From Solibacillus sp. FSL W7-1436 (GTDB lineage Bacteria; Bacillota; Bacilli; Bacillales_A; Planococcaceae): a stretch of 64,000 nucleotides of DNA. The DNA lies in NCBI RefSeq assembly GCF_038007305.1, contig NZ_JBBOWV010000001.1, positions 1,726,501-1,790,500 of the forward strand. The letters are read 5' to 3'. Position 1 is the first letter of the stretch, and every line of letters begins with the position of its first letter. Below are positions 27,095-35,619 of the stretch, one piece after another. Under the pieces are notes generated by a model. It did not search any database, was not told the origin of the DNA, and worked only from the letters and a program-made list of their open reading frames with translations. The position numbers and the translations under genes were made by a program.

Positions 27095-28005
27095 AACTCG
27101 CACCAGAATTAAAATTCGAATTAATTCATGAAACCATTAAAAAATATAACTTAAAGCGAATGGTGAGCTATCTTTGCGAAGTGTTGGAGGTATCACGTTC
27201 AGGTTATTATAACTACTATAAAGAGCAATCAATTCAAAAAAGAACGATGAAACACCAAGCAGATGAAATCGTAAAAGAAGAAATTTTAAAAGCTTATCGA
27301 TTTCGAAGACGTCATAAAGGAGCGCGTCAAATTAAAATGACACTTCAAAACCACTATGGCATCAATTATAACTTAAAGCGTATTCGCCGCATTATGAAAA
27401 AATTTGGCATCATCTGTCCAATTCGGAAGGCAAATCCTTATCGTCGTATGGCGAAAGCAACGAAAGAACACCGCACTTGCGCGAATGAATTACAACGAAA
27501 TTTCAAACAAGGTGTCGCTGGGAAAGTGTTATTAACAGACATCACGTATTTGACGTATCGAAATGGCAAACGTGCTTATTTATCTACGGTTAAAGACGCA
27601 GAAACAAATGAAATTCTCGCTTATGAAGTGTCGTCTTCTTTACACTTGGACATCGCTCTGAACACATTGAAGAAATTAAGAAAACACACGCATTTAGCAG
27701 AAGATGCCTTTATCCATTCGGATCAAGGATTTCATTATACAAATCCACAATTCCAGGCTTTCGTAAAGAAAATGGGCTTAGGTCAATCGATGTCACGTCG
27801 AGGCAACTGTTGGGACAACGCGCCCCAGGAATCATTCTTTGGTCATTTTAAAGATGAGGCATACATCAAAGAGTGTGAAACATTAGAAGACGTAAAGCAA
27901 GAAATCAAAAGTTATATGACGTACTACAATCATTATCGGGGTCAGTGGAATTTAAAAAAGCTGCCGCCTGTAAAGTACAGACAGCAGCTTCAACAAGTTG
28001 CCTAA
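27056..28005 (+). CDS. IS3-family transposase OrfB (DDE integrase domain)
   Basis: The reading frame is entered by -1 slippage at AAAAAAG (27049-27055), continuing ARSTRKADVEKEIKLAPEL; an independent start may lie at the ATG at 27160 (281 residues). The HTH_21 region (RRRHKGARQIKMTL) precedes the rve domain with the DDE triad: Asp in LLTDITYLT, Asp in HSDQGFHYT, Glu in NAPQESFFGHFK. All three are present, so the element may still be active. Confidence 0.9.
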
Positions 28006-28042
28006 CCTTTTTCAAAATGTCCTTTACAAAGGGTACACTTTA

Positions 28043-28064
28043 ATACTGAGCTTGCTCTTTTTAT
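28043..28064 (+). terminator. Right half of the split terminator
   Basis: ATACTGAGCTTGCTC followed by TTTTTATTTT is the complementary arm and T-run of the terminator whose left arm ends at 26580. The following 210 bases before the carbonic anhydrase are AT-rich with no convincing gene. Confidence 0.7.
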
Positions 28065-28282
28065 TTTATAAAGCACATCTGTATTTGAAGTTATAAATAA
28101 GCTGAAAGAGCGAATGCTAAATGAAGTATAAATGACTAAAAGTAGTGTAGATTATGATTCAATATATGGACAAAGGGATAGGTTATATTTACCGAATATT
28201 GATATTTCAGTATATTTATTTGGATATAATAATTATATATGGAATAATTTTATTATTCTAAAGATAAGAGAGGCTACAGAAG

Positions 28283-29083
28283 ATGAAGAAACTTGGATAC
28301 TTATTTTTTGCGATGTTCTCAAGTTTGATGCTTGCTGCATGCGCGGAACAAAAAAGTGAAGAAAAAGAAGTTGTTACAACAAGTGCTAATCATAGTGACT
28401 GGTCGTATGAAGAATCGACTGGACCTGAACACTGGGGGGAACTCGATCCGAGTAATTTAACATGTGTAAATGGAAGTGAACAATCGCCAATTAATGTTGA
28501 ATTTCCCGAAGTAAAAGCAGATGGAAATTTAAAAGAGACTGAGATTCACTATGAATCAACACCGTTTACACTTGAAAATAACGGTCATACGATACAGGCG
28601 AATGCCACAACAGAAAGTAATCACATTATTATTGAAGGTAATGAGTACAAGCTATCACAATTTCATTTCCATACACCAAGCGAGCACCAGTTTAACGGGC
28701 AAAACTATGATATGGAACTGCATCTAGTGCATAGCGACGAGAAGGGAGAACTGGCTGTTATTGGATTGATGATTCAAGAAGGAAATGAAAATAAACTGCT
28801 TGCTTCAATGTGGAATGAGTTACCGACAGAAAAGAATGCAAAAGCTGATTCCGAAAAGTATGACATTGATTTACAAGCGCTATTGCCAGAAGATGAAACG
28901 ACTTTTCATTACACCGGTTCATTAACGACACCTCCTTGTACAGAAGAAGTGCAGTGGATTATTTATGAGCAGCCGATTGAAATGTCAAAGGAACAGATAG
29001 AAGCGTTCCGTCTGATTTTCCCGGACAACCACCGTCCTGTTCAGCCGATTAATGAACGGGATATCAATAAAAATGGAGAATGA
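28283..29083 (+). CDS. Alpha-carbonic anhydrase, lipoprotein
   Basis: 266 residues. A lipobox LAAC (Cys20) predicts lipid anchoring on the outer face. GSEQSPINV, the zinc ligands in QFHFHTPSEH and MELHLVH, and LTTPPCTEEVQW are the alpha-class hallmarks. It interconverts CO2 and bicarbonate at the cell surface. It appears monocistronic. An imperfect inverted repeat (about 29110-29157, TGTGCAGGAAA / TTTCCTGTACA) follows as a possible terminator. Confidence 0.95.
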   Translation: MKKLGYLFFAMFSSLMLAACAEQKSEEKEVVTTSANHSDWSYEESTGPEHWGELDPSNLTCVNGSEQSPINVEFPEVKADGNLKETEIHYESTPFTLENNGHTIQANATTESNHIIIEGNEYKLSQFHFHTPSEHQFNGQNYDMELHLVHSDEKGELAVIGLMIQEGNENKLLASMWNELPTEKNAKADSEKYDIDLQALLPEDETTFHYTGSLTTPPCTEEVQWIIYEQPIEMSKEQIEAFRLIFPDNHRPVQPINERDINKNGE

Positions 29084-29223
29084 ATAGTCGGGTAGAATGA
29101 AGCTTTAATTTGAATGTGCAGGAAAGTGCTGATTTTTTCCTGTACATCCAAATTCAATACCTGTGTGATTTGCTTCATTTGCTGATCCTTCAATAAAAAA
29201 GTTATAGTTTCTTCTATTATATA

Positions 29224-30285
29224 TTAATACTTTACAACACTGTTTTCCTGATTATAGGCAATTTCTTTTTTCTCGCGCCAACGGTAAAATATTTTCATTA
29301 AAGGCATGATTAAAAGAAAGATGAACAGTAGCCTAAAGGTTTGGAACATTGAAACAAGCGAGACCTCTGCCTTAACTGCATCAGCTAATAACACCATTTG
29401 ATCCAGTCCGCCTGGAGCTGTACTTAGGAAGCTTGTGGAAAATGTCGTATCCAATGCCAATGACATTAAGAAACTTGATCCGAATGTCAGCGCAATCAGT
29501 GCCAATGCGCTGAAAATTCCACCTGCGAGTACACGTACTGGCAGCTTTATCATATGTGGCTTGAGCATTAAACCAATATGTGCACCAATAAGAAGCTGGG
29601 CAACATCCATAACGATACCTGGTACTTGTGGCATGACAAGTGGGGTAGTGAGTTGCAGTGTAATTAATAAAATGATTGGTGTAATGAAAAATGCAACGGG
29701 TAAATGGATACGTTTCATTAAATGGGAACATACCCAAGCTAGTGCAATTAACAAGATTAAACTGATTGTCAGTTTAGCATCTGTGGGAGGTTTACTTATT
29801 ACCTGACCAGCAACGATAAATGGAACAAATACGACGACTAATAATAGCCGGATTACTTGAAAATAAGAAATGATGCCGATTTCCTCAACTTTTTCTTCTT
29901 CAGCAAATATGACAATCTGACCTAAACCTCCGGGAATAGCTCCCAGAACTGCAGCTTTTATTGGGATATTTGCCCATCTGCTTGTTAAATAAGCAATCCC
30001 GATTGAGCCTCCTATTAAAATAACGTTTAAAAGCAACATATAAAATATAATAGAACCTATCATGCCGAATAGATTAGTGTTAAATTGTACACCGATCACG
30101 GTACCTACAATGACGACACCTACATCCCGCATTTGGCCGGACCATTTGAGCGGTCCTTTATAAATGAATTGTGCTAACATGACGATAACTATTGGGCCGA
30201 GCATCCATGGAATAGGGATGTGCAACAGTTTAAAAATATATCCCCCAATTAATGATAAAATTAGCACCTTTAGCATTGCCTTCAA
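29224..30285 (-). CDS. AbrB-family membrane protein (PF05145), last gene of the upper aromatic operon
   Basis: About 353 residues with ten hydrophobic helices in two repeats; PIPWMLGPI and VLGAIPGGLGQIVIFAEE in the first half recur as STAPGGLDQMVLLADA in the second, the PF05145 'AbrB duplication' signature. Despite the name it is a membrane protein, sometimes called a putative ammonia monooxygenase without evidence. A TTG at 30285 lies 8 bases after GGAAGGGG; a GTG at 30294 abuts that site. Position after the dioxygenase suggests a role in uptake or export of the aromatic substrate (inference). Confidence 0.7.
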   Translation of the reverse strand: MKAMLKVLILSLIGGYIFKLLHIPIPWMLGPIVIVMLAQFIYKGPLKWSGQMRDVGVVIVGTVIGVQFNTNLFGMIGSIIFYMLLLNVILIGGSIGIAYLTSRWANIPIKAAVLGAIPGGLGQIVIFAEEEKVEEIGIISYFQVIRLLLVVVFVPFIVAGQVISKPPTDAKLTISLILLIALAWVCSHLMKRIHLPVAFFITPIILLITLQLTTPLVMPQVPGIVMDVAQLLIGAHIGLMLKPHMIKLPVRVLAGGIFSALALIALTFGSSFLMSLALDTTFSTSFLSTAPGGLDQMVLLADAVKAEVSLVSMFQTFRLLFIFLLIMPLMKIFYRWREKKEIAYNQENSVVKY

Positions 30286-30337
30286 AAGTAGCACCCCTTC
30301 CTATAGCAGTATACAGAGCTATGATTATTATGAAGAA

Positions 30338-30371
30338 ACCACCAGCTTTCATCATTATGAATACTGGTGGT
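30338..30371 (-). promoter_or_regulatory. Hairpin between dioxygenase and AbrB-type gene
   Basis: ACCACCAG (30338) and CTGGTGGT (30364) form an 8-bp perfect stem with an 18-base loop, without a T-run on the minus strand. It could protect the upstream mRNA or attenuate the last gene; it is not a strong terminator. Confidence 0.4.
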
Positions 30372-30378
30372 ACAGTTA

Positions 30379-31359
30379 TTATGATTTCGCTAATTCTTTT
30401 ACTTGTGCCTCACGGTCAACATCGTCGCGACGGCGGTCTCCCCAATATGCGGAACCGTTTTTAAGGTATTCTTCATATGTCCATTTTACTGGCTCCCAGT
30501 CTGGTTCGAAGATTAAGTAGCCATTTGTAAAGATTTCAAGGCGTAAACCGCTGCCTGGATCTTTTACGTAAATATACATTGCCTGTGAAATCCCATGTTT
30601 CCCTGGACCTACAAATTGTACATCAGCTTCACATAAAATGTCGGCAGCACGAAGCAAGTCTTGAGCATTGTCTAACCAGTAAGCGATATGGTGCATTTCA
30701 TTTGGCTCTTTTGAACGTGGGGTAGACATAACTGCAACGTCATGCACTAAGTTTGTTACAGATAACCAGCTTGCAACTTGCACATCATCCGGATTGACGA
30801 AATATTCGCGCAAATTGAAACCTAATGCTTCTTTTAAATACTGTACAATTTCAGCATTGTCATGTGAAGTCTGTAAATTTACGTGATCGATTCGACGTGG
30901 AGAAACCCCTTTAGCCCAAGATTTATACGTTTGGTTTTTAAGTACGGATTTTCGTGATTCATCCGCAGGCGTTTTTTCCATATCATAGTAAAGTTCAAAA
31001 CGGTGGCCGCTTGGTAGTTCAAAGCGGATAGCTTCACCTTGTGCAACTTCTTCACCGGCTTTAATCCAGCGAACTTCAGTACCTGCATCTTCTAATAACT
31101 GGGCAAATGTTGCTACATCCTCACGTCGTTTTGTACGCCAGCCGATATGATCGATATAAGATTTTTCACCGGCTGTAATTGACAATGTATGGTGTTCGAA
31201 ATCACCCCAAGCCCGTAAATAGTGTACACCATCTACAACTTCTGTTTCTTCCAAGCCGATTGTGTCACGGAAGAACCATAAAGATTTTTCAAGGTCTTCT
31301 GATACTAAAGCAACGTGCCCTAATTTTGCGATTTCCGGTGCGTAAAGAAATTTTTCCAT
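30379..31359 (-). CDS. Extradiol ring-cleavage dioxygenase (catechol 2,3-dioxygenase type)
   Basis: 326 residues, the length of two-domain type I extradiol dioxygenases. The two vicinal-oxygen-chelate halves each start with a IxHV motif (LGHVALV and RIDHVNL). The Fe(II) ligands are expected in RIDHVNL (His), MHHIAYW (His) and GLRLEIFTNG (Glu). It opens a catechol next to one hydroxyl. Its partners (monooxygenase, C-C hydrolase) suggest an alkyl- or aryl-substituted catechol giving a ketone or acid product. GTGAGGTGAA-like ribosome site precedes the ATG. Confidence 0.9.
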   Translation of the reverse strand: MEKFLYAPEIAKLGHVALVSEDLEKSLWFFRDTIGLEETEVVDGVHYLRAWGDFEHHTLSITAGEKSYIDHIGWRTKRREDVATFAQLLEDAGTEVRWIKAGEEVAQGEAIRFELPSGHRFELYYDMEKTPADESRKSVLKNQTYKSWAKGVSPRRIDHVNLQTSHDNAEIVQYLKEALGFNLREYFVNPDDVQVASWLSVTNLVHDVAVMSTPRSKEPNEMHHIAYWLDNAQDLLRAADILCEADVQFVGPGKHGISQAMYIYVKDPGSGLRLEIFTNGYLIFEPDWEPVKWTYEEYLKNGSAYWGDRRRDDVDREAQVKELAKS

Positions 31360-31438
31360 TTATATTCACCTCATAAGTTATTTGTTTTTTTAAAAGGTCA
31401 TCTGAATCTTTTCTTTTTCAATCCTACTATTTCTACTA

Positions 31439-32608
31439 TTAACCTTGAATGTTTGTATGAACACCAAATAAGTGTCTGCCGTAACCTAAAATTCCATCTT
31501 CATAAAGAGAAGTAATGTGGGTCGCAATCGCCATCAAGTCACGAGTAAATAGTTCTACCGGATGACCTTTTAATAAAGCATGACCGCCTAATGTAAGTAA
31601 TGACTTTACACCGATCTGTGTACACTTATCGATAACTTTTGCACGGATCGCTTTATATTTAGCCCCTTCGTAGGAACCGCCTTTATCCGTTTCCATCATA
31701 TTGATATATTCATTTAATAGTGTTTTGGCAGAAAGCAATTCAAGCTTCAGCTCAGAAAGCACGCGTTGGCTAGTAGGGGACTCTTTCTCGTTTACGCCTG
31801 AAAAGCGTACACGTCCCGCAGTATGTTTTTCAAATTCATCAAGCACACGCTCGGCACCACCGACAGCCATCGCTGCAAAACCTACATAGAATCCAGGGTA
31901 GAATGGTGTATTGTAGTATAAATAATCTTGATCAAAATCTTCATATGGCGGTTGGCTATTTTCAATAATTTTGCTGAAGCGTAAAATGGCATCAGGTTTT
32001 ACAAAAATGTTATCGATGATTAATGTGTTGCTGCCTGATCCGCGCAGTCCAAGTGAATCCCACGTTTTTACAACTTCCAATTCAGAAACTTTCAGTAAAA
32101 TTCCTACACGTTCAGGTTTTTCACTGTCATCAAATTGCATCATTGCGCCAACACCAACCCAATCACAATAGTTGATACCGCTTACAAAATTGTACTTGCC
32201 GGAAACGAGGTAACCGCCTTCCGCTTTCTCGACTTTACCGATTGGGGCAAATACGTCTGCTACAAAACCACCCTGATTGATGACCTCATCACGAATATGT
32301 TTTGGGTAGTAGCACACCCAAGCGTTATGAGCTGAGAAAAAGTACGTTAACCATGCAGCAGAAAGATTGTGGTAACCAACTGTACTTACCATATCAACGA
32401 ATGTGCGCCAATCAAGCTGTGGATAGCCAAACTCCTTAGGCAAAATTAAACGGTGAATTTCCTCCTCCCGGATAATATCAGCGATGCGGGGAGAAATTGT
32501 CGAGTTGTGATCTGCTTCAATTGCTTCCAGCTCTGCAGCTTCACCAATACGCTTTGCTTTTTGCATAATTTCTTCATAAAGATCTTTATTTTCAACTATT
32601 GTAACCAT
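31439..32608 (-). CDS. Flavin-dependent aromatic monooxygenase, acyl-CoA dehydrogenase fold (HsaA/group D type)
   Basis: 389 residues with the acyl-CoA dehydrogenase fold: an N-terminal helical domain, the beta domain with GKYNFVSGINYCDWVGVGA and GLRGSGSNTLIIDNIFV, and a C-terminal bundle. The acyl-CoA dehydrogenase catalytic Glu motif is missing, which fits two-component oxygenases such as HsaA that use reduced flavin from a separate reductase. It likely hydroxylates a phenol to a catechol for the dioxygenase downstream. The reductase candidate is at 37469 in the other operon. Confidence 0.85.
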   Translation of the reverse strand: MVTIVENKDLYEEIMQKAKRIGEAAELEAIEADHNSTISPRIADIIREEEIHRLILPKEFGYPQLDWRTFVDMVSTVGYHNLSAAWLTYFFSAHNAWVCYYPKHIRDEVINQGGFVADVFAPIGKVEKAEGGYLVSGKYNFVSGINYCDWVGVGAMMQFDDSEKPERVGILLKVSELEVVKTWDSLGLRGSGSNTLIIDNIFVKPDAILRFSKIIENSQPPYEDFDQDYLYYNTPFYPGFYVGFAAMAVGGAERVLDEFEKHTAGRVRFSGVNEKESPTSQRVLSELKLELLSAKTLLNEYINMMETDKGGSYEGAKYKAIRAKVIDKCTQIGVKSLLTLGGHALLKGHPVELFTRDLMAIATHITSLYEDGILGYGRHLFGVHTNIQG

Positions 32609-32632
32609 TTAATCATTCCTTTCAAAAATAAT

Positions 32633-33529
32633 TTATTGGGCTGTAACTTTTTGTCCTGTTTCCACTGCTAAAAAATCTATAACAAGTTTGTTAACGATTT
32701 CTGGCTGGTCAGTTTGTGCCTGGTGACCGCAGTTATCGATGTATTCAAATTTAATGTTAGGCAACAGTTTTTCAAGTTTATAACCTGTCTCAACTGGTGC
32801 TACAGCATCTTGGTTCCCCCAGATAAATATGCCAGGGACTTTTAATTTTGGTAACGAATCTTTAATGCAGTAGCGATCCCAAAGTTTTGGTTCCTCATTC
32901 ATTCTTGCCAAGTATGCATCAAATGCTTGATTGGATTCTCTTACGCCTGGGCGAGTTGCGGCTTGATGACGCAGTTGAATCAACTCTTCCGGAACGACAG
33001 TGTCTTCATTTGAGTTACGGTACATAAATTTGCGTAACGATTCTTCTGTGTAATCGTAACCAATTACCTCCAAGAACGAACGGAGTTTTCTTTCAGGTAC
33101 TTCTTGCATCGCCTGATAAATGGTATTGCTGCCGATATAAACTACTTTATTTACTTTTTCAGGATGATCGATTGCATATTTGGCTGCAACGTAAGCCCCT
33201 TGTGAGTTACCGACAAGTGATACTTCATCCAGACATAAGGCTTCAATAAAATCATGTACATGATCTACTAAACTTTGATGTCCGTTTACAGGCCATGCAT
33301 GAGGGCGTACATCTGTGAAGCCCATTGATAATTGATCGATTGCATATGCGCGGAACCCTGCTTTTGCCAGTGCCGGCAGCATAAAGCGCCATCCAGCCGC
33401 GCCACAAGCCCCAGGTCCTGCTCCGTGTAGTAATATCACTGCTGGTCCTTCTGTTCCGGCCCAGGAATAATGTGTCCGTACACCATTTGCTAATACGTAA
33501 CTATTATGAAATCCTTCAAAAATTGTCAT
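32633..33529 (-). CDS. Alpha/beta hydrolase for meta-cleavage product (HsaD/BphD/DmpD type)
   Basis: 298 residues. Oxyanion motif LLHGAGPGACG, nucleophile Ser in GNSQG, Asp in IWGNQDAVAP and His in NCGHQAQ form the triad; GAGPG after the HG is characteristic of C-C bond hydrolases of meta-cleavage pathways. It would split the ring-opened product into a carboxylic acid and 2-hydroxypenta-2,4-dienoate. It is the first gene of the minus-strand upper operon, 24 bases before the monooxygenase. Confidence 0.85.
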   Translation of the reverse strand: MTIFEGFHNSYVLANGVRTHYSWAGTEGPAVILLHGAGPGACGAAGWRFMLPALAKAGFRAYAIDQLSMGFTDVRPHAWPVNGHQSLVDHVHDFIEALCLDEVSLVGNSQGAYVAAKYAIDHPEKVNKVVYIGSNTIYQAMQEVPERKLRSFLEVIGYDYTEESLRKFMYRNSNEDTVVPEELIQLRHQAATRPGVRESNQAFDAYLARMNEEPKLWDRYCIKDSLPKLKVPGIFIWGNQDAVAPVETGYKLEKLLPNIKFEYIDNCGHQAQTDQPEIVNKLVIDFLAVETGQKVTAQ

Positions 33530-33645
33530 TGTTTTTACCCCCTTGTGCTGATAAGTAGTTATTTTCTGCTTTGAGTATACCTGTTAAAAATTTTAAAAGT
33601 CATAGCGATTTTTATTGAATGAATAGTAAGAATCTTTAAAATTTA

Positions 33646-33674
33646 TTGAAAAACAAAGTTTATTTTTGTAATAT
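33646..33674 (+). promoter_or_regulatory. SigA-type promoter of the aromatic regulator
   Basis: TTGAAA at 33646-33651 and TAATAT at 33669-33674 with a 17-base spacer, 34 bases before the start codon. Confidence 0.6.
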
Positions 33675-33707
33675 GAGGAATAGAAAATCAAAGGGGAAGT
33701 GAATTTA

Positions 33708-35513
33708 ATGAGTGAAATAGCATTCGATTCAAATAAAACACAAGATATTTTAATGTCGGCAAATGCCTTCCACACATTAAAAAATAATTTAGTTAACAAT
33801 ATTGGTTCCCATAAAACGAAAGGTTTCTTATTCCGTTTCGGCAAAGAATTCGGGATGGAATCTGCAAAAAATACCCTTCAAAATAAAGGTTCCAAAGATC
33901 TTGTCGGTAAAAGACATTCGCGCTTAGGTCATGTTAAAGATGTTATTTTCATGGGGGAAATTATAGCTCATCCGGACGGCACAATTGAATGTAATAATAC
34001 ATGGGGACAATGGGTAGAATCATTTGAAGCAGCACTGCACCTTAAAAATTACGGGCTGGCGGAAGAATGTGTCTGTCATATGTTATGCGGTTTTGCGAGT
34101 GGTGCATTGACATATGAATTTGGTGAATCAATCATTGCTGTTGAATATAAGTGCATGGCAAAAGGGGATCCATGCTGTGAATTTAAAGTTCGTCTGGAAC
34201 GTGACTGGATGGAAGAGGAAGGAGAACTGATCAACCTTTATCAAAACGATAATATTTTATCAGAGCTCGAAATGACATATGATTCACTCTTGCATCATAA
34301 ACAGGTTCTTGAAAAAATATCAAAATTTCACGGTCAACTCACGCAAAAAGTAACTGAAAAGCATTCATTGAATGAAGTTGTAGAGACTGCGTATGACTTG
34401 TTGAACATTCCAATCGTAATCGAAGATATTCATGGTAATCCTTTATGCGAAATAGGTTTTGATGAAGAACAGAAACTCTTAATAAAAAATGATAAAGTGA
34501 AATTATCGGAGTTTAATAGTAAGCACAATATTTCTCACTATAAAGGGGATCAATATTGGAAGCTGACAGCGCCTGTTCTGATAAATAAAAGGAACTATGC
34601 TACTTGTTCACTCTTTTATTTTGGTGAAAATCATATAGAGGAGAATGACCATTTATTTTTAGAACGTATTTCCACAGTTGTAGCATTATGCATTTTATAC
34701 GAAGAGGCACAGTTTGAAGAACAGCAACGGATGCGCAGTTCGTTATTGGAACGCTTAATCCACAATCGTAATATTAAGGATATTGAATCTTACTATAAAT
34801 TTTTACCTTTTAAATTTCAGCCGCCATTTTCGACGGGAATTATTAGTGTAAAAAAGAAAAAGAAAAACAATGAGATCATTGATATCCATGATCAGCTGAC
34901 ACAACTATCAATGCTGGCAAAAGAGTGGGACTTGCCTTGTATTTTTGCAGTGCTTGGAGAAGATATTGCAATACTCAATTCGCTAAGTACTGACAAGCAA
35001 GGCTGGGATAAGAAAATAACAAAAATATTTAACAAAATGGAAAAACAAAATAGTGATTATAAATACTCAATAGGTCTTAGTAGAACATTCAGTAACTTTA
35101 AAGATTTCGAAGGCTCTTTGCAGGAAGCACGTACAGCACAGCGCTTCCCGAACCAAAAGCTACTAACAACATACGAGCATTTAGGAATGCTTGGCGATAT
35201 TGTAAAACATATGAGTATCGAACAATTACATGAAATGGCGAAAAAGACATTGAAAGACTTATATAATTTTGAGGATTCCCGCAAAAAAGAATTATTGCAT
35301 ACACTTTACGTTTATTTATTAAACAGTCAACGCTTGAAGGAAACGATGGACGAGTTGGCATTATCGATTGGCGGTATTCAATATCGTATAAAACAAATCG
35401 AGGATCAACTGCAAATTTCCTTGAAAAATGCTTCAACTGCCGCCTATACTTTATTAGTCATTCAGGCTTTAATACTGTCAGATACTTTGAATTTCGAAGA
35501 ATTTGAACGTTAA
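33708..35513 (+). CDS. Aromatic-responsive regulator: XylR_N and V4R sensor fused to PucR-type helix-turn-helix
   Basis: 601 residues from the ATG at 33708; an in-frame GTG at 33699 abuts AAGGGGA. Residues 1-165 match the XylR/DmpR sensor (XylR_N plus V4R): FRFGKEFGMESA, then conserved cysteines at 121/123, 127, 149 and 156/157, equivalent to the zinc site of phenol sensors. The C-terminus ends in a PucR/CdaR-type helix-turn-helix (ELALSIGGIQYRIKQIEDQL). The sigma-54 AAA+ domain of XylR/DmpR is absent. It probably binds the phenolic inducer and switches both flanking operons. Confidence 0.85.
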   Translation: MSEIAFDSNKTQDILMSANAFHTLKNNLVNNIGSHKTKGFLFRFGKEFGMESAKNTLQNKGSKDLVGKRHSRLGHVKDVIFMGEIIAHPDGTIECNNTWGQWVESFEAALHLKNYGLAEECVCHMLCGFASGALTYEFGESIIAVEYKCMAKGDPCCEFKVRLERDWMEEEGELINLYQNDNILSELEMTYDSLLHHKQVLEKISKFHGQLTQKVTEKHSLNEVVETAYDLLNIPIVIEDIHGNPLCEIGFDEEQKLLIKNDKVKLSEFNSKHNISHYKGDQYWKLTAPVLINKRNYATCSLFYFGENHIEENDHLFLERISTVVALCILYEEAQFEEQQRMRSSLLERLIHNRNIKDIESYYKFLPFKFQPPFSTGIISVKKKKKNNEIIDIHDQLTQLSMLAKEWDLPCIFAVLGEDIAILNSLSTDKQGWDKKITKIFNKMEKQNSDYKYSIGLSRTFSNFKDFEGSLQEARTAQRFPNQKLLTTYEHLGMLGDIVKHMSIEQLHEMAKKTLKDLYNFEDSRKKELLHTLYVYLLNSQRLKETMDELALSIGGIQYRIKQIEDQLQISLKNASTAAYTLLVIQALILSDTLNFEEFER

Positions 35514-35546
35514 AAATGAAATCATTTATTGAGTAACTGTTCATAT

Positions 35547-35598
35547 AAAAAAGACTGTAAATATACTCAAAAATGAGTTTGATTTACAGTCTTTTTTT
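35547..35598. terminator. Bidirectional intrinsic terminator
   Basis: AAAAAAGACTGTAAAT pairs with ATTTACAGTCTTTTTTT, with an inner ACTCA/TGAGT stem, between the convergent regulator and MFS gene. Confidence 0.85.
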
Positions 35599-35619
35599 AT
35601 CAGATAAAGCAAGAACGCT

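Larger units (their letters stand above)
26581..28042 (+). mobile_element. IS3-family (IS150-like) insertion sequence, apparently intact
   Basis: 1462 bp. The ends TAAAATGTACCC and GGGTACACTTTA are near-perfect inverted repeats, with further inner matches (TTGAAAAAAGGT / ACCTTTTTCAA). The 3-bp direct repeat ATA (26578-26580, 28043-28045) flanks it. If the conventional TG...CA ends are taken, the element is 26586-28037 with no clear target duplication. It carries overlapping orfA and orfB with an A6G slippage site. It lies in the loop of a terminator. Confidence 0.88.

Noticed and set aside
28073-28132. Short tail-like peptide ending in INKLKERMLNEV
   Set aside because: Only about 19 codons with an upstream stop and no start; too short to call a remnant.
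28132-28359. 75-codon frame before the carbonic anhydrase
   Set aside because: No ribosome site, unusual composition, and it overlaps the well-supported carbonic anhydrase start in another frame.
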